A stretch of 64,000 nucleotides of DNA from contig JACRLX010000022.1 of assembly GCA_016235165.1 (NCBI GenBank), positions 124,001 through 188,000 of the forward strand, in the 5' to 3' direction. The translations under genes and the position numbers were made by a program. Within the stretch, counting starts at the first letter, position 1, and every line of letters begins with the position of its first letter. Source of the DNA: Rhodocyclales bacterium. GTDB lineage: Bacteria; Pseudomonadota; Gammaproteobacteria; Burkholderiales; Rhodocyclaceae. The notes under the pieces are model-generated. The model made no database searches, had not been told where the DNA came from, and saw only the letters and a list, made by a program, of their open reading frames with translations. Shown here piece by piece: positions 17,901-25,224 of the stretch.

Positions 17901-20185
17901 GCCCGCGCCGTTTGCGAGCGCTGGAACATACCGCCCAGATCGACCAGGAACTAAGGGCGCGACGTGAAACGGAGTTCAAGGACGGTCGGCTTGAGGCTCT
18001 GGTTTGCAGCCCCACCCTCGAACTGGGCGTGAATATCGGCAGCCTCTACAGCGTTTTGCTGCGCAACGCGCCACCCGGCCCGGCCAACTATGTGCAACGC
18101 GCCGGCCGTGCCGGCCGCCGGCTGCGCATTGGCTTCGTTACCACCTTCTGCGGCACGGGGCCTCATGACCGGCACTGCTTCGAGGACCCTTCGTGGCTGG
18201 TGCGCGGCGAATACCGTCCGCCCATCGTGCGACTGGCCAATGAAAAGATCGTCGCCCGCCATGTACGCTCGTTCGCGCTGGAAGAAATCAGCCAGGATTT
18301 CTCATGGCTGATGGGCGATCTGCTGGACGATCCGGAGAATCCGGAAATCCTGAAAAAGGATCGCTATGCCCCGATCCTTGAAGAACTCGGGCAGCGCAAG
18401 TCCGAAATCGCCGCGCGGGCGGTTGCGGTTTTCGGCGCCGAGACGGGTGCGGTCGATGTTGTCGAGCGATTCGCAGGACTCTTCGAGGCGACCGTACAGG
18501 ACTGGCACGCGCAGGTGGTCCGCCTTCATCGCGAGTTCGAGGAATTCACACACATCGTTTATTCCAAGGAGTTTGAGCAAAAAAGCCGGGCGCGCCGGCG
18601 TGCCTATTACGAACTGACGAAGGATCGGGAAAAGGCCTTCGTGCTGTCGTATTTCTCGGAAGCCGGCGTACTGCCTTCTTATCAGTTTCCGACCGATACC
18701 TTTTCGCTCGACCCCGGAGTCGGCGATACGCCGACCCTGCGACGGCCGGCCTGGATCGCGCTGTTCGAGTTCGCGCCGGGCAACATGGTGTATGCCAACG
18801 GCCACAAGCTCAAGAGCATTCGCGCCTTCTTCGAGGGCAGCCGCCGCTCCGCGGCGGGCGAGCGGGGCGCGGATCAATCGGGTCGCGTGGAACGCTTCTG
18901 CTTCTGCGATCACTGCGGATTCGCCGCCGGCGAAACCGTCAATGAGTGTCCGCGCTGCCGTCAGCCGATACGAAACCAGGGCGAAGTGGCGCTTATCGAT
19001 TCCTTCGAGGCCGAGGAGAACACCCAGATCACTTCTGCCGAGGACAGCCGCCAGCGGCTGACGTTCGAGCGCAAGGAGCACCTGCTGCACGACTTCGACG
19101 GGCAGGCAGTTCTGTACCCCTATGAGTTCATTACGCCGGAGTTCAGACCCCGAGCCAGCTTGCTGGTGACCAACTGGGGCCGCCAGGCGCGCTGGGGAGG
19201 GCAGGGCGAACGCTTCGAGCTTTGCCCGTCCTGCGGCAGACATCGTCCGCCGCGCCTGACCGACAAGCAGGTCCAGAGTTGGGACGACGACCACCAGAAG
19301 GTCTGTGACGGCAGACCCCGTCAGTTCATTCTGGGTTATTCCTTTTCCGCCGATGTCCTGGTGCTGGCCGTGCCCGGAGATCTGGTGCCTGACGGCGAGC
19401 TCGAGGCAAAGTCATTCTGTCGCACTCTGGGAAAGGCTCTGGTGGTCGGTGCGCAGGAAATGCTCGAGATCGAGGCCGACGAGATCGCCTACTTTCATCA
19501 TCCCGATGGCGCCGACGGCTGGACACTGACCTTCTACGAGACTGCGCCTGGCGGTGCCGGCTATCTCGAACAACTGGCGGCCAACCTCGGCAAGTGGGCT
19601 CAGGCAGCGCATCAGCGATTGTTCGGCCATGATTGCGAACGCGCCTGCTACCGCTGCCTCAAGTCTTCGCGCAACCAGTTTGACCATGCACTGCTGAACA
19701 AGGAAATGGTGCGTGACACCCTGTTCCAGTTCGGTCATGCGGAGATGACCGGTGAGCGGCACGTGGGGAAGGTCGGGGAAGGCAGGGACCTATCCTCTGA
19801 CTGGCTTGCAAACTTGAAGATTACCCGCGCTTCGCCGCCAACTTCCGATACCCCGATCGAGAGAGCATTGCTTGACGCGATGCGAGCCGGCGCGAGACTG
19901 CCCGAGCCTGTGGCGCAGTATGCCTACGTGGATGAGCGCGGCGTCCGGGCAACTGTTCCTGATTTTGCCTATCCGGACAAGAAGATTGCGATCTACTGCG
20001 ATGGCTTCGCTTATCACGGGAACCGGGATTCCCTCGAGGGCGACGCCGTCAAGAGAAATCTTCTGCAGTCGAGCGGATGGGCAGTGCTGACCTTTTGGGG
20101 GCGACAGATTCTTCGCGATCCTCAAGCTTGCGAAAGACAGATCTGGCAGTGTTACGAGTTCAGGCGCGACGAAGCCGAGGGATAG
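14996..20185 (+). CDS. DUF1998 DEAD/DEAH helicase with C-terminal DUF559-type nuclease domain
   Basis: A 1729-residue superfamily 2 helicase. Motif I is KTGTGSGKTES near residue 110, motif II LDEIHSYRGA near 238, motif III GTSATVS, and the C-terminal lobe CSPTLELGVNIGSLYS then QRAGRAGRR. Several Cys clusters suggest zinc ribbons (CAKCGSAVRPAVLCRTCGQD; FCFCDHCGFAAGE; CPSCGRH). The DUF1998 region near 1515-1570 has APGGAGYLEQL and RACYRCLKSSRNQFDH, as in DrmB and MrfA. Residues about 1618-1722 look like a DUF559/Vsr-type endonuclease: PDFAYP, IAIYCDGFAYHGN and VLTFWGRQI. Helicase-nuclease fusion suits DNA degradation in a defence system. Confidence 0.88.
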   Translation: MSRFSVVESVRHLIGQYRSFIRSSYRLADPKLREQFEAHVDGAEVLVKGPYVTLSRDFVAGMPLADVLASGCGHRQLAGFHWPFGSAALFAHQEASLRAVEAGRNIIVKTGTGSGKTESFLLPVLSGVLRLKQQGVQGPKAILLYPMNALANDQLTRLRELVRDSGTGVSFALYTGDSERVAEVLGEPVAGNEVNGREAIRRNPPDILLTNYKQLEFLLVRKADRVLFGPALRYVVLDEIHSYRGALATELACLLRRLKARCDLAGGTLRCIGTSATVSQDAGGDEALASFASDLFDETFTAQDIIGEALLPAPQPRSVYLPPIVPLADRDFAFLNHEDEPAMLRFAERLTGRKAAPGGSTQQKIRALLEGNQFLSWVSAAAATPRSLAEIGVELRAQWPDLVTLADDELGRLIEAYLLLGSFGDDDEPPLLRPKLHSFFHGVYDVGLCMNPACRTLTADGSERCAKCGSAVRPAVLCRTCGQDFVKVRFDPDHAGQTLANDEFMSDEDTAFITPFLVGENDGGEEIDEGGGEDADAPAPRGRKPKTTAARKRLQYLLVDHVAGRVLEDGGIGVPAENLSNQHVLKGRGSTCPVCNSRYTRGDVLTLLRTGVASSVSVLGTHHLDKMPEGERKLLVFADNRQDAAHQAGYMGDRHRQFALRHAIEHAVGDAGPSGIALQDVPLRVLEIFQSMGLAKRNLTRDESGYWRHTLEYEAAGEFCRATHQRIALENLALVEVQYEFLDKLAADKRFIDICQRAGLELERGVVLVRAILDFMRRKRAVSFNFYQSFLDPRRTPWSWLTQEPYYLSVAEHERGAVFFMLDRPEALRSKAVSGIKLEPLVKDTERGALAGIAKLVYDKSGLGDVAGEEWTRRLIDLLLELEVLEAPPMLPDAVRRHLAGGRPLQISKRVIRLVRADTGWRCRKCAIWRPYCGEACLATTGCTGHGDDLRSDRADHSNYYVDLYTSDRPRRLRALEHTAQIDQELRARRETEFKDGRLEALVCSPTLELGVNIGSLYSVLLRNAPPGPANYVQRAGRAGRRLRIGFVTTFCGTGPHDRHCFEDPSWLVRGEYRPPIVRLANEKIVARHVRSFALEEISQDFSWLMGDLLDDPENPEILKKDRYAPILEELGQRKSEIAARAVAVFGAETGAVDVVERFAGLFEATVQDWHAQVVRLHREFEEFTHIVYSKEFEQKSRARRRAYYELTKDREKAFVLSYFSEAGVLPSYQFPTDTFSLDPGVGDTPTLRRPAWIALFEFAPGNMVYANGHKLKSIRAFFEGSRRSAAGERGADQSGRVERFCFCDHCGFAAGETVNECPRCRQPIRNQGEVALIDSFEAEENTQITSAEDSRQRLTFERKEHLLHDFDGQAVLYPYEFITPEFRPRASLLVTNWGRQARWGGQGERFELCPSCGRHRPPRLTDKQVQSWDDDHQKVCDGRPRQFILGYSFSADVLVLAVPGDLVPDGELEAKSFCRTLGKALVVGAQEMLEIEADEIAYFHHPDGADGWTLTFYETAPGGAGYLEQLAANLGKWAQAAHQRLFGHDCERACYRCLKSSRNQFDHALLNKEMVRDTLFQFGHAEMTGERHVGKVGEGRDLSSDWLANLKITRASPPTSDTPIERALLDAMRAGARLPEPVAQYAYVDERGVRATVPDFAYPDKKIAIYCDGFAYHGNRDSLEGDAVKRNLLQSSGWAVLTFWGRQILRDPQACERQIWQCYEFRRDEAEG

Positions 20186-20401
20186 CCAATGCGTCGAGAA
20201 GATGGGGCGCGGCGGCGCGAGTCAGCACTCCTGTAGCTTTCCGAAGATCCCAACATCTGCGGATCGTCGCCGGCGTTGCGCCATGCCACCGATCTATGTT
20301 GACGAACTCGCCGAGCGTACCGGAACGTCCTGCTGGATTATTTGCGATGATCGAATTGAAAGTCGGCGCTGGTAACACGGCGAGCTTGCCGGCGCCCATA
20401 C
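20186..20401. other. Right boundary of the defence island, no convincing gene
   Basis: This gap separates the DUF1998 helicase from the convergent DUF3299 gene. A minus-strand open frame of 79 codons (20399-20160) exists but overlaps the helicase end and matches nothing I know. It holds one copy of the dispersed 23-bp repeat. No att-like direct repeat, integrase or tRNA was recognised here. Confidence 0.5.
20361..20383 (+). repeat. Dispersed 23-bp repeat, copy 2 (N4 = TAAC)
   Basis: Exact core AGTCGGCGCTGG-N4-ACGGCGA, intergenic, just right of the defence island. Confidence 0.85.
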
Positions 20402-20944
20402 TCAACGCCTGCGCTTTTCCTCCGGCGGCGGTGCCGGGTTGTAGTTTTCCATCTTCTCGAGCGTCAGCCGGTAGCCGGCATTGCCCCAGGGCGTGCTGGC
20501 GGAGTGCAGGCTCAGGGTGCCGCTGACCATCACCGCATCCATGCTGTGCAGGTTGGCGACAGGTTTTTTCGTCACCACGTGGATGATCTGGTTGGCGGGC
20601 GGTGGCGGGCTGTGGATGCAGGCGCCGAAGTAGGGCACCAGCAGGAACTCGGAAATCTTGCCGCCCTTGTTTTCCAGCGGGATGGCGAAGCCGGGCAGCT
20701 TGACCTTGGCGCCGGCTAGCGCGGGTTCGGTTGGCGCGTTGTCCCACAGGGTCTTGATCTTCTCCAGCGCTTCCATGGCGCGCGGGTCGCTGTCCTGCAA
20801 TCTGGAAAGGTCCAGTGCCTTGAGGTCCTTGGTCGGATCCCAGCCCCTGGGTACCAGGGCTTCCCACTTGATCTGGCGGAAATCGTCGGTGGCCTGCACG
20901 GGCAGGGCGAAGCAGAACGCGATCAGCAGCAACAGTTTTCGCAT
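20402..20944 (-). CDS. DUF3299 exported protein, zinc-regulated cluster
   Basis: A 180-residue protein with a signal peptide (MRKLLLLIAFCFALPVQA). The mature part has KIKTLWDNAPTEPAL, LPGFAIPLE, FLLVPYFGACIHSPPPP and a conserved late GNAGYRLTLEK, which mark the DUF3299 family. Such proteins accompany DUF2796, an ATPase and an FtsX-like permease in zinc-responsive clusters (the Zrg type described in Vibrio). The last of five tightly spaced minus-strand genes; it starts 7 bases after the permease stop. The role is probably periplasmic and linked to zinc uptake, but the chemistry is unknown. Confidence 0.8.
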   Translation of the reverse strand: MRKLLLLIAFCFALPVQATDDFRQIKWEALVPRGWDPTKDLKALDLSRLQDSDPRAMEALEKIKTLWDNAPTEPALAGAKVKLPGFAIPLENKGGKISEFLLVPYFGACIHSPPPPANQIIHVVTKKPVANLHSMDAVMVSGTLSLHSASTPWGNAGYRLTLEKMENYNPAPPPEEKRRR

Positions 20945-20951
20945 GGAATCC

Positions 20952-22211
20952 TCAGAGTCTCGGGGTCAGTCCGTCGGCCAGCGACCTGCGCCAGGCGCGC
21001 CAGCCGGGGACCAGGCTGGCGACCAGGCCGGTCAGGATGACCGCGCCGATCAGTGCGAGTTCCTCGTTGCCCGGGAGCCGCGTTGCCAGCACCACGCCGA
21101 AGCGCTCCAGCAGCCAGGGTGCCGCCAGCCCGCTGCCGGCACCGAGCAGGAGCAGGCCGAGCAGGGCGCCGAGGATAGTCACCAGCAGGCCCTCGGCAGT
21201 CAGCATGAGGAAGATCTCGCCCGGCCCGGCGCCCAGCGCGCGCAAGATGGCGAGTTCGCGGCGGCGTTCGTTGAGCCCGGCGAGCAGCGTCGCCGCCAGC
21301 CCCGCCAGGCCGACCAGCACCACCAGCGCGGAGACCGCCAGCAGGCTGCGCTCGACGATGCCGATGGTCTGCCACAGTTCGTCCAGCGCCACGCCCGGCA
21401 TCACGCCCAGCAAAGGCTCGCCACGATATTGATTGACAAAGCGCTGCATGCGGAAGACATCGCCGCGCTGCTTGAGGCCGACCAGCGCGGCGGTGATTTC
21501 CTTCGGCTTGAGGTCGAACTTGGTGACCAATTCCGACGGAATGTTCACACCCGGCAGCGGCGCGCCGCCGACCCAGTCCAGGTGCAGGGCACTGATGGCT
21601 TCAAGGCCGACATGCAGCGTGCGATCCACCGGCGTGCCGGTGGCGGCGAGGATGCCGACCACGCGGAAAGGCTTGTCGCCATGCGCCGGTCCGAGCTCGG
21701 ACATGCCGTGGCTCAAGGTAATGCTGTCGCCCAGGCGGTAGCCCAGACGCTGCACCACTTCGCTGCCGAGCACCACCTCGAACACGCCACCGAAGGCCCG
21801 GCCTTCGCGGAAGCGCAAGGCCTCGCCGTCGCCATGGCGGAAGCGCTGGAAATACTCGGGGACGGTGCCGAGTACCGCGAAACCGCGATGCGAATCGCCC
21901 AGCGACAGCGGTAGCGCCCAGTCGACCGCAGGGTGGGTGGCGATGGCACGATAACTGTCCCAGGAAATGTTGTTGCTCGCCGCGCCGGCGTGGAACACGG
22001 CGTAAAGCATCAGCTGCACGCTGCCACCGCGCGCGCCGACCACCAGATCGACGCCCGACACGGATTGCGCGAAGTTCTGTCGCGCATCGCCGCGAATGCG
22101 CTCGACCGCAAGGAGCAGCGTCACCGCCAGCGCGATCGCGATCAGGCTGAGGCCCAGGGTCAGGCGCCGGCTCCATGCCGAGAGTGCGGCGAGGCGCAGC
22201 ACGGCTGTCAT
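20952..22211 (-). CDS. ABC transporter permease, FtsX/MacB type
   Basis: A 419-residue permease with one N-terminal membrane segment (LGLSLIAIALAVTLLLAVER), a large periplasmic MacB-PCD-like domain, and three C-terminal segments including VLVGLAGLAATLLAGLNERR and RELAILRALGAGPGEIF, which is typical of the FtsX/MacB/LolCE group. Such permeases usually drive mechanical work or release of substrates in the periplasm rather than classical import. It overlaps its ATPase by 4 bases. Genomic context places it in the zinc-acquisition operon. Confidence 0.88.
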   Translation of the reverse strand: MTAVLRLAALSAWSRRLTLGLSLIAIALAVTLLLAVERIRGDARQNFAQSVSGVDLVVGARGGSVQLMLYAVFHAGAASNNISWDSYRAIATHPAVDWALPLSLGDSHRGFAVLGTVPEYFQRFRHGDGEALRFREGRAFGGVFEVVLGSEVVQRLGYRLGDSITLSHGMSELGPAHGDKPFRVVGILAATGTPVDRTLHVGLEAISALHLDWVGGAPLPGVNIPSELVTKFDLKPKEITAALVGLKQRGDVFRMQRFVNQYRGEPLLGVMPGVALDELWQTIGIVERSLLAVSALVVLVGLAGLAATLLAGLNERRRELAILRALGAGPGEIFLMLTAEGLLVTILGALLGLLLLGAGSGLAAPWLLERFGVVLATRLPGNEELALIGAVILTGLVASLVPGWRAWRRSLADGLTPRL

Positions 22212-22903
22212 GCAGTAACTTCCTGCGCCGCGCGATTGATCTCGTCGAGAGCGACGACGCGATCGAAATGCCCGGCCAGGCGCTGGTCGTGGCTGACGAA
22301 GACCAGCGTCGCGCCGACGACGGCGGTCTCCTGCAACAGCAGGTCGATGAAGGCCTGCTGGCGTTCCGCATCGAGCGCCGAGGTGGGTTCGTCGGCGATC
22401 AGGATTTCCGGCCGCCCGATCAGGGCGCGCGCGGCGGCGACGCGCTGCTGCTGGCCCACCGAGAGTTCGCCGGCGGGCTTGCGCCAGAGTTCCTCGCCCA
22501 GGTCGAGGTGGCGCAGCATGCGTTCGGCCTCGTTGCGCGGCGAACTGCCGGCGCGCTCGCGTCGGCGCGCAGAGAAAGTGCAGGGGAGAACCACGTTGTC
22601 CAGCGCCGAGAGCCAGGGCAGCAGGTTGAACTGCTGGAACAGGAAGCCGATGTGCTCGGCGCGGAAGCGGTCGCGGGCGCGGCCGCCGAGTCGCGTGATG
22701 TCGGTGCCGAGCAGTTCGATGGCGCCGCGCTGCGGCAGGGCGACCCCGCCAAGCAGGCCGAGCAGGCTGCTCTTGCCGCTGCCGCTGGGGCCGTGCAGGA
22801 ACACCCGCGCGCCGGCGGCGAGTTCGAGGTGGGTGATGTCGAGGCAGGGCCTTGCCTGCCGGGGCCAGCGAAAAACCAGGTCGGTGATTCGCAGCGCGGC
22901 CAT
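22208..22903 (-). CDS. ABC transporter ATP-binding protein, LolD/MacB type
   Basis: A 231-residue ATPase: Walker A GPSGSGKSS, Q-loop FLFQQFNLLPWLSALDN, signature LSVGQQQRVAAARAL, Walker B ILIADEPTSALDA and the switch His in VFVSHD. Length and the QFNLLPWL segment match LolD/MacB ATPases that serve FtsX-like permeases, such as the one overlapping its 3' end. It is therefore unlikely to be the missing ZnuC partner of the ZnuB-like permease at 27540. The ATG at 22903 was chosen 5 bases after the DUF2796 stop; the frame is open further upstream only across that gene. Confidence 0.9.
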   Translation of the reverse strand: MAALRITDLVFRWPRQARPCLDITHLELAAGARVFLHGPSGSGKSSLLGLLGGVALPQRGAIELLGTDITRLGGRARDRFRAEHIGFLFQQFNLLPWLSALDNVVLPCTFSARRRERAGSSPRNEAERMLRHLDLGEELWRKPAGELSVGQQQRVAAARALIGRPEILIADEPTSALDAERQQAFIDLLLQETAVVGATLVFVSHDQRLAGHFDRVVALDEINRAAQEVTA

Positions 22904-22908
22904 GCCGG

Positions 22909-23400
22909 CTACCAGGCGATCACCGGATGCTTCGGTGTCAGCCGCGCCGCGCCCTGGCCGCCCGGCCCGGCGCGTCGTGCTTCCAGCCGGTAGAGGCGCT
23001 TGAAGCTCTTGAAGATCGTGGTTTCGACCGATTTCAGCGCCGCCGGATTGGCGCAGCGAAACACGTGGCTGGCCTCGATGTCGGCGTGCTGTTCGCCGCC
23101 GGCCTTGCCGGACTCGGGCAGCACGACCTTGGGTGCTTCGGGTTTGCAGGCCGCAGCGGGCGTCGGCATGAATAGGGTCGGGTCGGCGACGGCCTGTTGC
23201 GCGGCGGCCAGCGCGGCTTTTTCCTTTTCCGTCTTTGGCGCGCGCTCGAAGCCGACCGCCGCATCCAGCGGCAGTTCCAGGCTGATGGCAAGCCGCTCCC
23301 TGTCGATGGCGATGTCCATCCTGCCTTCGCCGTGGGCGTGCTGGGCTTGCGCCGGCAGGGCCAGCAGGGCGAGGCAGGCGTAAATCAGGGCGATGCGCAT
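22909..23400 (-). CDS. DUF2796 (ZrgA-like) exported zinc protein
   Basis: A 163-residue protein with a signal peptide (ALIYACLALLALPAQAQ) followed directly by HAHGEGRMDIAID, a His-rich start typical of DUF2796. The core IELPLDAAVGFE-like segment (LELPLDAAVGFERAPKTEKE), HVFRCANPAALK and FKSFKRLYRLEARR fit the family, whose Vibrio member ZrgA takes part in zinc uptake. GGAGAAG lies 8 bases before the ATG at 23400, preferred over the upstream ATG at 23418 that nearly abuts the ZIP stop. It sits between the ZIP transporter and the ABC ATPase in one operon. Confidence 0.85.
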   Translation of the reverse strand: MRIALIYACLALLALPAQAQHAHGEGRMDIAIDRERLAISLELPLDAAVGFERAPKTEKEKAALAAAQQAVADPTLFMPTPAAACKPEAPKVVLPESGKAGGEQHADIEASHVFRCANPAALKSVETTIFKSFKRLYRLEARRAGPGGQGAARLTPKHPVIAW

Positions 23401-23414
23401 GGGCTTCTCCGGGA

Positions 23415-24227
23415 TCAATGAACGTGGGTGCCGCCGAACATGACGACGGCAATGCCGGCGGCCAGCAGCAATCCGTGCCAGCCTATGCTCTTCTGCTCAC
23501 GCTTGAGGCGCGGCATCAGGTCGGAAATGGCGATGTAGACGAAGCTGGCGGCGGCGATGATGAGGATGATCGGCACCCAGTCCTGGGCGTGTTCCAGCGC
23601 GAAGTAGCCGACCACGCCGCCGGCCAGCGAAGCCAGGCTGGATACCCCGTTCCAGAACAGGGCGCGACCGCGTTTCCAGCCGGCGGCCAGCAGGATGGCG
23701 AAGTCGCCGGCTTCCTGCGGCACCTCGTGGGCGATGATGGCGAAGGTGGTGGCCCAGCCCAGCGCAGGATCGGCCAGGAAAGCGGCGGCCAGCAGCAGGC
23801 CATCGGTGAAATTGTGGAAGCCGTCGCCGACCAGGATGCCCAGCGCGCCGCCCTGGAGCTCACCGGCGTGGTGATGGTGGTGGTTGTGGGTGTGGTCCTC
23901 GCAGGCGCGGTCGCCCGCGTGTCCGTCGATGTCGCCGCTGCCGCTGTGGGCGTGGCGCCAGATGGCGAATTTTTCCAGGGCGAAGAAGCCGAGGATGCCG
24001 CCGAGCAGGATGGGGAAGACCTCGCGCGGTGTCATGCCGCTTTCCAGCGCTTCGGGCAGCAGGTTCAGCATCGCCGTCGACAGCAGCAGGCCGATCGAAA
24101 AGCTCACCGCCAGGCCGAGGAAGCGACGCGGCAGGCCGAACATCACCAGGCCGGCGGCGAGCACGCTCATCAGGCCGCCGAGCAGGCAGGCGAGGGCGAT
24201 CTGCGGCAGGAGGGGCATGGCGGTCAT
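23415..24227 (-). CDS. ZIP family metal transporter
   Basis: A 270-residue inner-membrane protein with about eight hydrophobic segments. A cytoplasmic His-rich loop (HTHNHHHHHAG) is followed by VGDGFHNFTDGLLLAA and HEVPQEAGDFAILL, the two metal-binding helices of ZIP carriers, which import zinc or other divalent metals. First gene of the minus-strand zinc operon. Two ATGs, 24227 and 24218, are possible, neither with a good Shine-Dalgarno sequence; the longer is given. The probable Zur operator overlaps its promoter. Confidence 0.92.
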   Translation of the reverse strand: MTAMPLLPQIALACLLGGLMSVLAAGLVMFGLPRRFLGLAVSFSIGLLLSTAMLNLLPEALESGMTPREVFPILLGGILGFFALEKFAIWRHAHSGSGDIDGHAGDRACEDHTHNHHHHHAGELQGGALGILVGDGFHNFTDGLLLAAAFLADPALGWATTFAIIAHEVPQEAGDFAILLAAGWKRGRALFWNGVSSLASLAGGVVGYFALEHAQDWVPIILIIAAASFVYIAISDLMPRLKREQKSIGWHGLLLAAGIAVVMFGGTHVH

Positions 24228-24297
24228 GGGCGGGAGGGCGGCGCGGGCCGGCGGCAAGGCCGGGCGGAGTCTGGGCGGAGTTTGGGTGAGTGGGCCG

Positions 24298-24334
24298 ATT
24301 ATAGCGGTGCCGTTCGCAAACGCAACAATGTTGC
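24298..24334. promoter_or_regulatory. Divergent promoter region with probable Zur operator
   Basis: Leftward, TTGCGT (24325-24320), 16 bases, TATAAT (24303-24298) is a good promoter for the ZIP operon. The palindrome GCAACA-A-TGTTGC (24322-24334) overlaps its -35 box. Rightward, TTGCAT (24331-24336), 17 bases and TTTCAT (24354-24359) would start transcription at or near the regulator ATG. Position between a Fur-family regulator and zinc genes makes it the likely operator; the exact Zur consensus in this lineage is not known to me. Confidence 0.6.
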
Positions 24335-24365
24335 ATTTGTGGCGCAACTGTGGTTTCATCATTGC

Positions 24366-24806
24366 ATGGCCACGTCCTTTTCCGCATCGTCCCCGGAGCT
24401 GATCCGCGCCGCCGGCGTCAAGGTGACGCGCGGCCGGGTGCGCGTGCTCGATACCCTCAATGCCGCGCGCCAGCCCTTGTGCCATGCCGAACTGGAAGCA
24501 CTGCTGGCGGCTTCCGATGAGGCGGCGCTGGATCGCGTCACGCTCTACCGCATCCTCGATTCCCTTGTGGCTTGCGGCCTGGCGCTGAAGGCGGTGGATA
24601 CACGCGGTGTATTCCGCTTCAGCGCCGCCGCCGCGCGCCACCGCCATGTCGACCATGTGCATTTCCGCTGCACCGACTGCGGGGGAGTGTTCTGCCTCAA
24701 GGCGGAGCCGCCGCCACCGCCGAAACTGCCGCGCGGCTTCCGCCTCAACCAGATCGATTTCGACCTGCGCGGGCTGTGCGCCGGATGCGGCACCCGGGCC
24801 GCATGA
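24366..24806 (+). CDS. zur: Fur-family regulator, probable Zur
   Basis: A 146-residue Fur-family repressor. The N-terminal winged helix is VKVTRGRVRVLDTL to DRVTLYRILDSLVACGL. The dimerisation domain has HVDHVHFRCTDCGGVFCL and a late CAGCG, giving two CxxC pairs for structural zinc. The sequence alone does not separate Zur from Fur, but it sits between two divergent sets of zinc-transport genes, so zinc sensing is the best inference. No Shine-Dalgarno precedes the ATG and the best -10 box lies only 6 bases upstream, so the mRNA may be leaderless. Confidence 0.8.
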   Translation: MATSFSASSPELIRAAGVKVTRGRVRVLDTLNAARQPLCHAELEALLAASDEAALDRVTLYRILDSLVACGLALKAVDTRGVFRFSAAAARHRHVDHVHFRCTDCGGVFCLKAEPPPPPKLPRGFRLNQIDFDLRGLCAGCGTRAA

Positions 24807-25165
24807 CACGGCGGCGCCTTTCCCTGGCGCTGGCCTTCTGGCTTGCGCTGCACCTGTTGCTGGGCCAGCAACTGGCACTGGCGCACATGGTTGGCCACGT
24901 CGGCGAGGCTTTTGCGGCGCATGTCGGCAACGTTGCTGCCGACGCCGGCGATGAAGACCGAGAGCACGGCGGCGCCGAAGCGCTGACCCATGTTTGCGCC
25001 AGCTGCGCGTCCGGCCTGGCTCCGGGTTTGCCCGTGGCCTCCGGAGGCATCCCGCTGCCGCTTCAAGGTGGCATGCACACGGCTACGCTCGCCGTGTCGC
25101 CAGCGCCGACTTTCAACGCCTTCCACACCTACTTCAGCCGCGCCCCGCCCCGACTCCTGGACTGA
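24803..25165 (+). CDS. Small exported protein, DUF2946-like
   Basis: A 120-residue protein whose ATG overlaps the zur stop (ATGA). It has a signal peptide or anchor (LALAFWLALHLLLGQQLALA), several His residues after it (HMVGHVGEAFAAHVG), and THVCASCASG, a possible metal site. These features resemble DUF2946 proteins found beside metal transporters, but the match is loose. Near the C terminus a copy of the dispersed 23-bp repeat encodes LAVSPAPTF. Likely periplasmic and part of the zinc regulon. Confidence 0.6.
   Translation: MTRRRLSLALAFWLALHLLLGQQLALAHMVGHVGEAFAAHVGNVAADAGDEDREHGGAEALTHVCASCASGLAPGLPVASGGIPLPLQGGMHTATLAVSPAPTFNAFHTYFSRAPPRLLD
25089..25111 (-). repeat. Dispersed 23-bp repeat, copy 3 (N4 = CGAC)
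   Basis: Exact core on the minus strand, inside the small exported-protein gene, where it is read as AVSPAPTF. Confidence 0.85.
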
Positions 25166-25224
25166 TCCGGTTTGCCCTGCCTGTCGCTGCGCGACGGGTG
25201 TCATTCCCATTTCTGGAGTCGATC

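Noticed and set aside
20160-20399. A 79-codon minus-strand frame at the island's right edge
   Set aside because: No ribosome site, overlaps the helicase end, includes the dispersed repeat, and matches no known protein; kept only as a note on the boundary.
5429-20401. Direct-repeat attachment sites flanking the defence island
   Set aside because: No convincing direct repeat was found between the 5429-5489 and 20186-20401 gaps by eye.
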